Positions 46,637 to 55,676 of a stretch of 64,000 nucleotides of DNA are shown piece by piece. Position numbers and translations under genes: made by a program. Within the stretch, counting starts at the first letter, position 1. Every line of letters starts with the position of its first letter. Location of the stretch: contig NZ_CP013251.1 in NCBI RefSeq assembly GCF_001583435.1, positions 1,746,117 to 1,810,116 on the forward strand. Direction: 5' to 3'. The notes under the pieces are model-generated. The model was given only the letters and a program-made list of their open reading frames with translations. It was not told where the DNA came from and did not search any database. This stretch comes from Endozoicomonas montiporae CL-33 (GTDB taxonomy: Bacteria; Pseudomonadota; Gammaproteobacteria; Pseudomonadales; Endozoicomonadaceae).

Positions 46637-46804
46637 TATATTTTCCTTTGTCCATTATTATTCGGGCTGCGCTCTCGCACCCGACCAACTTATTTGCGCA
46701 ACAACGAAAAAACAATGCGGAAGCTACTGTTTTTGAAAGACTTTTGATCTGGGACAGAGTTTTTTTGTCAATCTCCACTTTAACGTACAAAAAACAGACA
46801 AAAA

Positions 46805-46836
46805 AAAGGGCTATCTCCATCTGACAGCCCTTTTTA
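46805..46836 (-). terminator. Terminator of argR
   Basis: AAGGGCTGTCAG and its partner ending AGCCCTT pair on the minus strand and are followed by seven T. It is symmetrical enough to work both ways. Confidence 0.82.
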
Positions 46837-46853
46837 ATCATCGCAATAGGCTT

Positions 46854-47312
46854 TCAGCCAAAGAGTTCCTGAATGCTCTCCTGAATAGCCTTGATTTCTT
46901 TCACATCGGCAGGAGCAACAAAAATGGTGTCGTCACCGGCAACACAACCCAGAATGCCTTCTGCCCGACTGATGGAATCAAGCAGCCTTGCGACCATCTG
47001 GGCAGCCCCCGGGCTGGTTTTGATCACAATCAGGGCACCATTATGAGCCACTTCCTCTACAAGGTCGCGGACAGAGATGTTAGCATCCAGTTTGCCCATT
47101 TCCGGAGGCAGGCAATACACCAGCTCGTTGCGGGCATTGCGAGCCCTGACGGCTCCATGGCGGCTCAGCATCCTTGACACTTTTGACTGGCTGATATTAT
47201 CGAAGCCCTGCTCCTGAAGCACGCTGACAATCTGACTTTGAGAGCCACAACTCTCATCTTTCAATAGCTGCCTGAACGCTTTGACAAGGTCTTCCTGCTT
47301 TTGACTGGCCAT
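46854..47312 (-). CDS. argR: Arginine repressor ArgR
   Basis: A 152-aa hexameric repressor. The N-terminal winged helix reads [39 protein letters not shown], and the C-terminal arginine-binding domain has [14 protein letters not shown] and [13 protein letters not shown], where the Asp pair binds arginine. It controls arginine synthesis and uptake, and is divergent from the artPJQM operon. A perfect ARG box lies between them (47405), so autoregulation and control of transport are both expected. Confidence 0.95.
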   Translation of the reverse strand: MASQKQEDLVKAFRQLLKDESCGSQSQIVSVLQEQGFDNISQSKVSRMLSRHGAVRARNARNELVYCLPPEMGKLDANISVRDLVEEVAHNGALIVIKTSPGAAQMVARLLDSISRAEGILGCVAGDDTIFVAPADVKEIKAIQESIQELFG

Positions 47313-47328
47313 ATTATTCCTAAAACTA

Positions 47329-47367
47329 TGTCCTGAAATGTTGTCCTGAAATGTTGTCCTGAGATCA
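47329..47367. repeat. Three 13-bp tandem repeats in the argR leader
   Basis: TGTCCTGAAATGT occurs twice in perfect tandem (47329-47341, 47342-47354) and once with changes (TGTCCTGAGATCA, 47355-47367). They fall just upstream of the argR start codon on the minus strand, in its 5' untranslated region. Confidence 0.8.
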
Positions 47368-47404
47368 TTTCCGAAAGCTGATCTGTATAAAAAACCGCTA
47401 CAGA

Positions 47405-47418
47405 TGAATAATTATTCA
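47405..47418. promoter_or_regulatory. ARG box (ArgR operator)
   Basis: TGAATAATTATTCA is a perfect palindrome and matches the ArgR consensus (TGAAT, four A/T, ATTCA). It lies between divergent argR and artP, 87 bp from argR and 74 bp from artP. A second, weaker box may adjoin it, but I cannot show it. Confidence 0.85.
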
Positions 47419-47491
47419 AACAGGGCTTGATTTCAAGCACTGTAGTATAAGAAAATCTACCGACATTCATAATCAAAGAAACGTACAGGCA

Positions 47492-48226
47492 ATGGGCATT
47501 GAAGTACAAAGCCTCAGTAAATCATTCGGTTCTTCTGAAGTCCTGAAAAAGATCAGTTTCTCCATTCCGAAAGGCGAAACCACCATTCTTCTCGGAGCCA
47601 GTGGTGCAGGCAAAAGCACGCTGTTGCGGATGCTGAACCTTCTGGAAATACCGGATACCGGCACTATGGACATTGCCGGTATGTCGTTTCAATTTCATGG
47701 AAAAGCCGATACCCAACTGAAGCAGCAGGCGTGCAGCCTGAGAAAAAAAGTTGGCATGGTGTTCCAGCAGTACAACCTCTGGCCACATATGACCGTATTG
47801 CAAAACCTGATTGAAGCCCCCGTTGTCCAGGGAGCACCCAAAGAGCAGGCCATCGATCAGGCTCATGAATTACTGGAACGCATGGGACTGGCTGATAAGG
47901 CTGAAGCCTGGCCATCTTCCCTGTCCGGCGGCCAGCAGCAACGGGTAGCGATTGCCAGAGCCCTGATGCTGTCTCCCGAGATTCTGCTGTTTGATGAACC
48001 CACTGCTGCCCTTGATCCGGCCATTACCAATCAGGTCGTGAACATCATCAGGGAATTAAGCGACTCGGGTATTACCATTGTGGTGGTCACCCACGAAGTG
48101 GAGTTTGCCAAAAAAGTCGCCAGTCGTGTGATTTATCTTGAAGATGGTCACATTGTCGAAGACGGCCCCGCCAGTCACTTTTCCCAACCGGAAACAGCCG
48201 CATTCAAGTCGTTTCTGGAACATTAA
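47492..48226 (+). CDS. artP: Arginine ABC transporter ATP-binding protein ArtP
   Basis: A polar-amino-acid ABC ATPase of 244 aa. Walker A is GASGAGKST (~36-44), the signature is LSGGQQQRVAIARAL, Walker B LLFDEPTAALDP. The insert FQFHGKADTQLKQQACSLRKKVGMVFQQYNLW is the ArtP form. It heads artPJQM and shares the ARG box with argR. The artJ frame touches its stop codon. Confidence 0.93.
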   Translation: MGIEVQSLSKSFGSSEVLKKISFSIPKGETTILLGASGAGKSTLLRMLNLLEIPDTGTMDIAGMSFQFHGKADTQLKQQACSLRKKVGMVFQQYNLWPHMTVLQNLIEAPVVQGAPKEQAIDQAHELLERMGLADKAEAWPSSLSGGQQQRVAIARALMLSPEILLFDEPTAALDPAITNQVVNIIRELSDSGITIVVVTHEVEFAKKVASRVIYLEDGHIVEDGPASHFSQPETAAFKSFLEH

Positions 48227-48280
48227 TTGCGGACACCTGAGTCATTTCAGGACGAATCATACCAACAACAGGACTCTTCA

Positions 48281-49066
48281 ATGAAAACATCAATGAAAAA
48301 ATCAATGAAAAAGTTGTTTGCTATCGGCGTTACCACCGGCGTATTCACCATGGGCAGTTTACCGATTCAGGCAACCGAAACCATACGCTTCGGTACTGAA
48401 GCAACGTATCCCCCTTTCGAATTTCTGGATGAAAATAACGAACTGACCGGTTTCGACATTGATCTGGCGAAAGCCATCTGTGCAGAGATCAAAGCAGAGT
48501 GCACGTTCAGTAATCAGCCATTCGACAGCCTGATCCCCAGCCTGAGATATCGTCGTTTCGATGCAGTGATTGCCGGTATGGATATTACTCCGGATCGTCA
48601 GGAGCAAGTTGATTTCAGTATGCCTTACTTTGAAAATTCGGCCTCTTTTGTGGCGGCCAAAAACCAACCGTTTAAGTCCGCTGCGGACCTGAAAGGCAAG
48701 GCGGTTGGTGTCCAGAATGGTTCTACTTTCCAGACCTACATGATCGACAAGTTTGAAAAGCATGGCGTCACCATTCGTCCGTATGAAACTATCCAGAACG
48801 CCTTTCTGGACATGACGAACGGACGTGTCGATGCCGTTTTCTCTGATACTGCCGTTGCTAATGACTGGCTATTGGAGCGAGGCAAAGGCGAGTATGGTCA
48901 TCTGGGTGAAACCATCCGGGATGCAGAGTATTTTGGCGTAGGCTATGGTATTGCTGTCCGTCAGAAAGACGCTCTGAAAGACAAGATTGACACGGCTCTG
49001 TCCACACTGAAGGCAAACGGCACCTGGCAGACCATCCACGACAAGTATTTCCCAGAAGCCAAGTAA
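48281..49066 (+). CDS. artJ: Arginine-binding periplasmic protein (ArtJ/ArtI)
   Basis: A family-3 solute-binding protein. ATG 48281 (MKTSMKKSMKKLFAIG) with AGGA 8 nt upstream starts a proper signal peptide cleaved after IQA. A frame open to 48227 would add a non-signal stretch. Mature-protein motifs are IRFGTEATYPPFEFLDENNEL and GFDIDLAKAICAEI, which hold the ligand-binding residues of lysine/arginine/ornithine-type proteins. Arginine is inferred from its neighbours and the ARG box. Confidence 0.92.
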   Translation: MKTSMKKSMKKLFAIGVTTGVFTMGSLPIQATETIRFGTEATYPPFEFLDENNELTGFDIDLAKAICAEIKAECTFSNQPFDSLIPSLRYRRFDAVIAGMDITPDRQEQVDFSMPYFENSASFVAAKNQPFKSAADLKGKAVGVQNGSTFQTYMIDKFEKHGVTIRPYETIQNAFLDMTNGRVDAVFSDTAVANDWLLERGKGEYGHLGETIRDAEYFGVGYGIAVRQKDALKDKIDTALSTLKANGTWQTIHDKYFPEAK

Positions 49067-49084
49067 AGCGGTAACGACCTACAC

Positions 49085-49783
49085 ATGGATGCATCGACCC
49101 TTACTGACGCGGTGACGCGCTACGCCGGGCTGTTTTTTGATGCAACACTCATGACCCTCGGGCTGGCGCTGTCAGCCCTTGGGGTTGGCCTTGTGCTGGC
49201 TATGGTGTTTGCATTGGGAGAACTGTCCCGTTTCCGACCTCTGGGATGGCTGACAACCTCCGTTGTTACCATCCTGCGCGGGCTGCCAGAACTGCTGATT
49301 ATTTTCTTTGTCTATTTTGGCTTCACTCACGCGTTCTTTTTATTAACGGATCAGTTTATTGAACTAAGCCCTTTCACGGCCGGTACCATCGCCCTGTCGC
49401 TTATTTACTCGGCTTATGCCAGTCAGATCCTCAGAGGCGCCCTGCTCTCTGTCGGCAAGGGACAAAAGGAAGCCGCAAAGGCGCTTGGCGTCCCGACACG
49501 CCGGGCTTTTTTTCGCATCGTCTTGCCCCAGGCGTGGCGTCATGCCTTGCCCGGGCTTGGAAATCAATGGCTGGTGCTGTTAAAAGATACGGCACTTGTC
49601 GCCTTGATCGGTATCAACGACATTCTGCGTCAGGCACAGCTGATTTCTGTTCAGACCTATGAACCCTTCACCTGGTACTGTATTGCGGCTCTGATTTATC
49701 TGGTGATTACCCTGATCAGCCAGAAACTGTTGCAACGCATGAAACAACATTCCAGCCGTTACGTCAGGGAGTTAAAGGCATGA
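49085..49783 (+). CDS. artQ: Arginine ABC transporter permease ArtQ
   Basis: A 232-aa permease of the HisMQ/ArtQM type with about five transmembrane segments. The coupling motif is EAAKALGVPTRRAFFRIVLPQAWRHALPG-like. Opening residues TLTDAVTRYAGLFFDATLMTLGLAL are family-typical. It overlaps artM by 4 bp (ATGA). Confidence 0.92.
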   Translation: MDASTLTDAVTRYAGLFFDATLMTLGLALSALGVGLVLAMVFALGELSRFRPLGWLTTSVVTILRGLPELLIIFFVYFGFTHAFFLLTDQFIELSPFTAGTIALSLIYSAYASQILRGALLSVGKGQKEAAKALGVPTRRAFFRIVLPQAWRHALPGLGNQWLVLLKDTALVALIGINDILRQAQLISVQTYEPFTWYCIAALIYLVITLISQKLLQRMKQHSSRYVRELKA

Positions 49784-50460
49784 GTATGGACGCTGCACTC
49801 TCTTACCTGCCAGAACTGCTGAAAGGTCTGGGAACCACATTGGAACTGACCTTCGCCAGTTTGCTGCTGGGCTGTACACTGGCTCTGTTATTCACCCTGG
49901 TATTGACTCTGCGCATCCGGGTGCTGAACTCTCTGGTCCGGTTACAGATTCTTTTGTTTACCGGCACACCCTTGCTGGTACAGATTTTTTTAATCTATTA
50001 CGGCCCCGCCCAGTTCGACCTGTTTAAAAACAGCCGCCTCTGGCCCTTGCTGAGTGAACCCTGGTTTTGTGCCATGCTCGCCCTGGCGTTGAACAGCGCC
50101 GCTTATTCAACCCAGTTGTTTAAAGGCGCTATTGATAATGTCGCTCCGGGGGAATGGGAAGCCTGCTATGCACTGGGCATGACCAAAGCGCAATCGCTGA
50201 GAAACGTTATCCTGCCTCACGCGGTGCGTCGTGCGTTGCCAGCCTATGGCAATGAAATGATTCTGATTATGAAAGGGTCTTCTCTTGCCAGTACCATTAC
50301 GCTGATGGATTTAATGGGCTATGCCTCACGACTCAATGCACGAACCTACGACACCTTGACGGTATTTACGATGGCGGGGGTAATCTATCTGGTGCTGACC
50401 GGCATTATGACATTGCTGGTTCGTCTGCTGGAAAGAAAAGCGCTGGCTTTTTCTCGTTGA
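49780..50460 (+). CDS. artM: Arginine ABC transporter permease ArtM
   Basis: A 226-aa second permease, with coupling motif EACYALGMTKAQSLRNVILP and FTGTPLLVQIFLIYYGPAQF, typical of ArtM. Last gene of the operon; a hairpin follows. Confidence 0.93.
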   Translation: MSMDAALSYLPELLKGLGTTLELTFASLLLGCTLALLFTLVLTLRIRVLNSLVRLQILLFTGTPLLVQIFLIYYGPAQFDLFKNSRLWPLLSEPWFCAMLALALNSAAYSTQLFKGAIDNVAPGEWEACYALGMTKAQSLRNVILPHAVRRALPAYGNEMILIMKGSSLASTITLMDLMGYASRLNARTYDTLTVFTMAGVIYLVLTGIMTLLVRLLERKALAFSR

Positions 50461-50477
50461 TTGCTTTTTTATTTAAG

Positions 50478-50519
50478 AGAGCATGGCTGTCAACTCTTCT
50501 GATTGTCAGCCATGCTCTT
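50478..50519 (+). terminator. Hairpin after artM
   Basis: GAGCATGGCTG and CAGCCATGCTC pair around a 16-20-nt loop. The T-rich stretch is some bases downstream, so efficiency is uncertain. Confidence 0.6.
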
Positions 50520-50590
50520 GTGAAATTGAGATTTTTTACTGGATAATATGCCCCTTCCTGCCTGGCAAAAGTATTCATTTTTCTTCACAA

Positions 50591-51152
50591 TTAGTCGTTG
50601 CGTTTATGATGTATAAACAGTAACGACAAAATCGTTACCGTCAATGCAGCTGAATCAGCTCTGTGGAAAGACTGATTTAGAATGACAGGCTCTTCTCTGA
50701 TGGACTCGAGATGAAGGTTAGCAAAGTTCTCGGTACGGCGAAGTGGGTGCACCTGACGAGGAGCATAGCTCGCATCCAACAGCGGCATTGGCGGCACCTC
50801 ATCAATCACCCTGATATCTTCTTCGTCCTCTTCCTCATAATGAGGGTTTCGAATCACATCAAAGTGCCAGTCGATAGCTCTATGCCTGGCCGTGAACAAA
50901 TCAAGATAGCCATGATTATCAAATAATATAGATACGTCCCCTGTTCTTCCCTCAACTCTATAGTATGAGTTGTGACCGTCAGGCTCTTGTTCAACATTTA
51001 TTGAAGTAACAGTAAAAATTGGAAGAATGGGGTCTTGATTCTGAAGGCCTCTTCTTTCTGCAACATCGCGCGATATTATCAAAATTGGAAGATTCGACAG
51101 TATGAGATGTTTATTAGCAAACGTTTCAGTTGTTTCCAAGCTATCCGGATTA
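50591..51152 (-). pseudogene. Unknown protein with C-terminal membrane anchor, 5' end cut by IS5
   Basis: About 187 codons remain upstream of the stop at 50591. The visible part is acidic and Leu-rich with an EEEDEEDIRVIDEVPPMP segment. It ends in a hydrophobic tail (AALTVTILSLLFIHHKRND) with a basic stop-anchor, like tail-anchored proteins. The frame enters the end of the IS5-type element at 51153. Removing the whole stack 51154-54334 joins it to an open minus-strand frame running to about 54445, but no convincing start is seen there. No family is recognised. Confidence 0.5.
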
Positions 51153-51167
51153 GGGGGCGTTCTCAAT

Positions 51168-51698
51168 TACGCCAACCAGACCAAAGAAGCTGTCAACTGA
51201 AGCATTCCCAAGTAATTTCGACCCAACCGTTCGTATCGGGTTGCGATTCTCCGGAAGTGCTTCAGCTTTTGAAATAACCTTTCTACAAGATTGCGCTCCT
51301 TGTAAAGCTCTCTGTCATAGAGCCTTGGTTGCAGTCTTCCTTTTCTCGGCGGGATAACCGGTTCAGCCCCTATACAGCCGATAGCCAGAATGAATGCATC
51401 TGAGTCATAGCCTTTATCTGCAAGAACATAATCTGCAGAAAAAGCCTCTATTAATGCATTTGCCTGACCATATTCTGATGCTTGACCTGCTGTCAGTATT
51501 AAGCGAACCGGATTTCCCAGAGCATCTACAGCAGCATGGATTTTAGTCGTCAGACCACCTCTTGATTTGCCAACGGCCTCATCATCTTGAGCTGTTTTTT
51601 TGGTGCTCCATGCTGATGAACTCGAGCAATACTGCCGTCTACCATCAGATACTCAAGATCCTTATCCTTGGAAAGCTCTTCAAAGATGTCGCCCCACG
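51168..51698 (-). pseudogene. IS5-family transposase, C-terminal part
   Basis: Contains the LEYLMVDGS segment, the A6 slippage run, K-S-R-G-G-L-T-T-K, ADKGYDSD and YKERNLVERLFQKLK to the stop at 51168. It is separated from its N-terminus (52554-52781) by the IS1 insertion in the codons for K-G-T-W. Confidence 0.82.
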
Positions 51699-52553
51699 GG
51701 TAGTGGGCCAGAACTGTTATATCGCGTGAATATTGACCCCAAACTCAACTTTATTAATCAATAATCCAATAACAATATCGTGCATCTTTTCGAGCTTTGA
51801 AAAACAAATTGTCTTTCTGGCCAACCGTTTAATCCAAGTCCGAAAATTAAGGTTTTTACGCTCTATCTTCTGAGTGTTTGCTTTACCAATAATATGCATG
51901 TTTTCATCAAGGTGTCGCTCATAGGCTCCCCAATCATCGGTGTAAAATTTATTAATACCAAATGGCTTCAGAAGTGTTTTGAGTTCTTTAAAAACTTCAT
52001 CTTTCCGTTTTCCGAAAACATAAGCAAGCACGGTATTTGTAGCGTGATCAACAGCATACCAAAGCCAGCGTTGGTTCGATTTATCATGAACATACGACCA
52101 CTGCTCATCTAGCTCAGCCTCTTGGCAGACAAGCCCTACATGAATAATTGCATCTGACTTGAGATCAATAGTTTGAATATTTGGGTTGACCTTTACCAGA
52201 CCGCTTTCATTTTTTTTAGAGTCTTTATTACTGTTGTCTTGCTTATTCCGAGTACTTTACTTGTATCCCTGATTCCGCTGCCATTTATTGCCATATCGAT
52301 GATTTTTTCTTTAACGCCAGGCTCACAGGCCTTGTAGCGATATTCAAGCATGAAGGTTTTGATTTCACATTTGTCATTACAGCAATAGTATCGTGGAACA
52401 TCATGAGTGCTGTATCCGAAAGGCCGAACTTGGTTACTGCCACATGTTGTACAGAGGACTTGCGTAAGGCACATTTTTAAACCGCATTTTTCAAAGTTGC
52501 CGAATGTCGTATTTTAGCAGACAGGGCTAGAATCACAGAACTGTGCCACTACC
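51699..52553 (-). mobile_element. IS1-family element, copy 2 (855 bp)
   Basis: Same ends as copy 1 (GGTAGTGG and CCACTACC). The 8-bp duplication GCCCCACG is at 51691-51698 and 52554-52561. It sits inside IS5 copy 3. Confidence 0.93.
51717..52474 (-). CDS. insAB: IS1 transposase InsAB' (programmed -1 frameshift), copy 2
   Basis: Identical in translation to copy 1 except one residue at the end of InsA (KKMKAVW against KKKKAVW), caused by an A-to-T change in the slippage run. InsA occupies 52474-52193, and the InsB frame runs from the A8 run to 51717. The zinc finger, LDEQWSYVHDKS signature and the IERKNLNFRTW segment are all present. Near identity of two distant copies implies recent transposition. 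Confidence 0.88.
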
Positions 52554-52781
52554 GCCCCACGTTCCCTTGTGGCACCAACGGTTATAGCGAACATAAACTC
52601 TGTGCCAATTTCCGAAAGAATTTGGTAGGTCTCTCCATGGTGCTCCAGTTCTGGCAATCCACAGAACAGCTTCGAGAAACTTGCGATTATCCTTGGCTGT
52701 TACTCCACAGTCTGATGATTTTCCTGGCAGGAGGTCTTTGATTCGATTCCATTGATCATTGCGGAGAACTGTACGAGGCAT
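52554..52781 (-). pseudogene. IS5-family transposase, N-terminal part
   Basis: Starts at ATG 52781 (MPRTVLRNDQWNRIKDLLPG) and runs to the IS1 insertion after R-W-C-H-K-G-T-W. The few residues beyond belong to IS1. Confidence 0.82.
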
Positions 52782-52849
52782 AGTGAACCAAAAAAGCCGC
52801 AAACTATACCTCAAACATGCATACTTGAGCTAATTGAGAACGCCCCCTA

Positions 52850-54169
52850 GTGCTGGAAAGCTCTAATATACATACACCTCATGTTGTGTTCTGATCTGCA
52901 TCCATTTTTCGCCCCCAGCTTTGTCAGAAGCAGCACGGATGCAGTCAAAACACACCCAGAAAATCGTCTTGTCAGACCAGCAGCGTAAAGACCTTGAGCT
53001 CATAGTCCGCAGACGCAAAAGTAGTCAGTCACTTGTGCTCAGAGCCAAAATCATACTGGCTGGTGCAGAAGGTAAAAGCCTGCTCGGAACAGCTAAAAAA
53101 TTAAAATGTACCAGAGAAACGGTTACCCGCTGGCGCAAGCACTGGGTCGAACGACCTGATGACCAATCCACCCTGGAAAAGCTGAAAGAAGCCCAAAGGC
53201 CGGGCACTCCGCCCAAGTTTACCGCTGAACAGATTTGCCAGATTATTGCCCTGTCTTGCGACAAGCCAGAAGACCATGGCTACCCCTTCAGCCATTGGTC
53301 AGAAAGCTTATTAGCCATGGTGGCAGTAGACAAAAAAATTGTCTCATCCATCTCGCAGAGACAGGTGGGGCGTTTTTTAAAATCAGGCCGACATTCGTCC
53401 AGACAAGGTCAAAGGCTGGGTTGATACTCCGAAAGATGAAGCGTTTGAAATCCGCTGCGCCGATATATGTGACACCTATCAGAAAGCCGTTGAGCGTGCA
53501 GAGCAAGGCATCAATACCTTTTCCTTTGATGAAAAAACAGGCATGCAAGCTCTGGAGCCCGTGAAACCAAACAAACTGGTTAAGCCGGGTCACATAGAAA
53601 AGCGTGAGTTTGAGTATACTCGTCATGGAACGCAAGCTTTGCTGGCCGGTATGGATGTGGCTACAGGAAAGATAATTCCTCTTATTAGAGATACTCGAAC
53701 AGAGCAGGATTTTGCTGACTGGCTGGATCTTGTTCTGGCCAGTGACCCAAAGGCAGCAGGTTGGCATTTGGTCATGGATCAGCTCAATACACACATGTCA
53801 GAAGCGGCTGTCATGAAGGTTGCAGCTATCGAAAACACACCAGCTAATGAGCTTGGCGTCAAAGGTAAATCCGGTATTTTGAAAAATATGGAAACTCGGG
53901 CGGCTTACCTCAGTGACCCATCCCATAAAGTAGTATTTCATTACACGCCAAAGCACGCATCATGGCTGAATCAAATTGAAATCTGGTTTTCCATTTTGGT
54001 GAGACGGTTTTTGAAAAGAGGCATATTTACATCAACTGAAGACCTGAAAACCAGACTTCATGGTTTTGTAGATTTCTTCAATGAGCGGATGGCCAAGCCT
54101 TTTAAGTGGACTTATCGGGCTCGGCCTCTGCAAGCATAAGAGTGTATGGATATTAGAGCTTTCCAGCAC
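52850..54169 (+). mobile_element. IS630-family element (1320 bp)
   Basis: Ends GTGCTGGAAAGCTCTAATAT and the matching complement are flanked by TA at 52848-52849 (shared with IS5 copy 3) and 54170-54171. The TA target is characteristic of IS630/Tc1 elements. Confidence 0.9.
52939..54139 (+). pseudogene. IS630-family transposase, frameshifted
   Basis: The N-terminal frame from ATG 52939 has helix-turn-helix segments (LLGTAKKLKCTRETVTRWRKHW) and ISQRQVGRFLK. Near 53383 the frame must shift by one to continue A-D-I-R-P-D-K-V-K-G-W and on through FSFDEKTGMQALEP (first Asp), LVMDQLNTH (second Asp) and ASWLNQIEIWFSIL (catalytic Glu), ending A-R-P-L-Q-A at 54139. All catalytic residues are present. 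The site TTTTTTAAAATC could be a slippage signal, but a lesion is as likely. A TTG at 52921 is an alternative start. Confidence 0.82.
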
Positions 54170-54171
54170 TA

Positions 54172-54332
54172 GGAGGCTGTCCGAGAATAGTCTGCCCTAC
54201 TGTGGTCGTAGTAAATTGGTCTAAAAATCCGCTTTTGTTCGTCAAATAGCTCGCCATTCTCCTCTCAAAACCGAATCTTTATCCTCAATTTTCTACGATC
54301 CTCGCTACGGGCGCTATTCTTGGACAGCCTCC
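54172..54332. repeat. MITE-like inverted-repeat element, short copy (161 bp)
   Basis: Same ends as 643-850: GGAGGCTGTCCGAGAATAG on the left and GGACAGCCTCC on the right, with TA on both sides (54170-54171 and 54333-54334). It lacks the ~47-bp internal segment of the long copy. It is the last element of the stack and lies 124 bp upstream of the RND operon start. Confidence 0.82.
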
Positions 54333-54455
54333 TAGCGTTTAAAGAAAGCCGGACGTTTAAATAAAAGCAAAATTTGCTATGATCCCCAAAGGCTGTCACT
54401 TTCAATGCCGTGGCAGTTTTCTGAACAATAATAAAAACGACAACGGATTCCCATC

Positions 54456-55667
54456 ATGGCAAGCAGTAATGCACGTCGTCAGCTGTTCATCTCTCTGGCT
54501 GTTCTGGCTATTTGTGCAGGCATCGGTTTTGGCTTAACAAAGCTGAGCAAGCCCCCGGAAGAAGAGAAACAAATCACCACTATTCCTCTGGTCGAGTCAC
54601 GAGTACTGGCAACCGAATCGGTTCGGTTTTCAATCAACAGTCAGGGGGTTGTGCATCCGGCCATTGAAACAACGTTAGTGACACAGGTCTCTGGTTTGAT
54701 CACCGAGGTGGCACCGGTGTTTGTCAGTGGTGGCGTTTTTCAAAAAGGCGATCTTTTGGTCCGGATTGACGACAGTGACTATCGGGTGGCGGTACGTCAG
54801 GCTGAGGCGTCTCTCGCTGCCAGTGAAGCTCGCCTGACCGAAGAAACAGCCCGTTCCAAAGCTGAAAAACAAAGCTGGTTGCGCAGTGGTCGCAAGCTGG
54901 AAGATGCGCCCGAACTCCTCCTCCGTGAACCTTATGTAGCAGAAGCCAGAGCTCAGGTGAAGGCAGCCGGTGCCCAGCTGGATAAAGCCCTCAGAGATCT
55001 TGAGCGAACAGTTATTCGGGCACCATACGATGGCATGGTGCGAGAGAGGATGGTCAATCTTGGTCAGTTTCTGGGTACAGGAGCCCAGCTTGGTATGGTG
55101 TTTTCGGTAGGGTCTTCGGAAGTGCGCCTGCCATTAAAACCGGCGGATCTTGCCTTCATTGATTTGCCTGCAGCCGGACGACAGGTTTCATCCGACATTC
55201 AGGTCTCTCTCAGTCAATCTCTGGGGGGGCAAACGGTTACCTGGGAAGCCGATCTGGTCAGGGTGGAAGGAACGGTGGACGAGAAAAGTCGTATGCATTA
55301 TGTCGTTGCCCGCGTTACTGACCCGTATGCGCTTAATCCTGCCAAAGGGAATGACTCCCAAAACCCTGAACCATTGAAAGCGGGAAGCTTTGTGACTGCC
55401 CGGCTACAGGGCGGCGAAGTGGAAGGGCTGTTTCAGATCCCTCGTCGTGCAGTCTACGCCGATGGCAAGGTGATGGTGATTGATGATAACAACAGTTTGC
55501 GTTATCGGACGATCCAGCCGGTTTATGCCGATGAAAACAAAGTTTATGTGTCCCATGGACTAATAGCCGGAGAGCGCTTGTGTCTGACACCGCTGACGAA
55601 CCCAGTGGAGGGCATGAAAGTCAGGCTGTCTTCTAATGCAACGAAATCCATTAATAATAACGGCTAA
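54456..55667 (+). CDS. RND efflux periplasmic adaptor (membrane fusion protein)
   Basis: A 403-aa protein with one N-terminal transmembrane segment (residues ~9-27). A barrel-sandwich and alpha-hairpin follow (VTQVSGLITEVAPVFVSGGVFQKGDLLVRIDDSDY, then VRQAEASLAASEARL), and the second lipoyl half reads VIRAPYDGMVRERMVNLGQF. It links the inner-membrane pump to an outer-membrane channel, which is not in the window. The pump gene starts 9 bp after its stop. The drug, metal or lipid substrate is not deducible. Confidence 0.93.
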   Translation: MASSNARRQLFISLAVLAICAGIGFGLTKLSKPPEEEKQITTIPLVESRVLATESVRFSINSQGVVHPAIETTLVTQVSGLITEVAPVFVSGGVFQKGDLLVRIDDSDYRVAVRQAEASLAASEARLTEETARSKAEKQSWLRSGRKLEDAPELLLREPYVAEARAQVKAAGAQLDKALRDLERTVIRAPYDGMVRERMVNLGQFLGTGAQLGMVFSVGSSEVRLPLKPADLAFIDLPAAGRQVSSDIQVSLSQSLGGQTVTWEADLVRVEGTVDEKSRMHYVVARVTDPYALNPAKGNDSQNPEPLKAGSFVTARLQGGEVEGLFQIPRRAVYADGKVMVIDDNNSLRYRTIQPVYADENKVYVSHGLIAGERLCLTPLTNPVEGMKVRLSSNATKSINNNG

Positions 55668-55676
55668 ACAGGTGGC

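Larger units (their letters stand above)
51154..52847 (-). mobile_element. IS5-family (IS427-like) element, copy 3, interrupted by IS1
   Basis: Ends GGGGGCGTTCTCAATTA and their complement are flanked by TA (51152-51153 and 52848-52849). Without IS1 and its 8-bp duplication the element is 831 bp, matching copy 2, with which it shares sequence closely (the transposase N-terminus is identical in translation). Orientation is opposite to copy 2. Confidence 0.88.

Noticed and set aside
47329..47367. Possible CRISPR or iteron array
   Set aside because: Only three 13-bp units without spacers, and no replication or Cas gene nearby.
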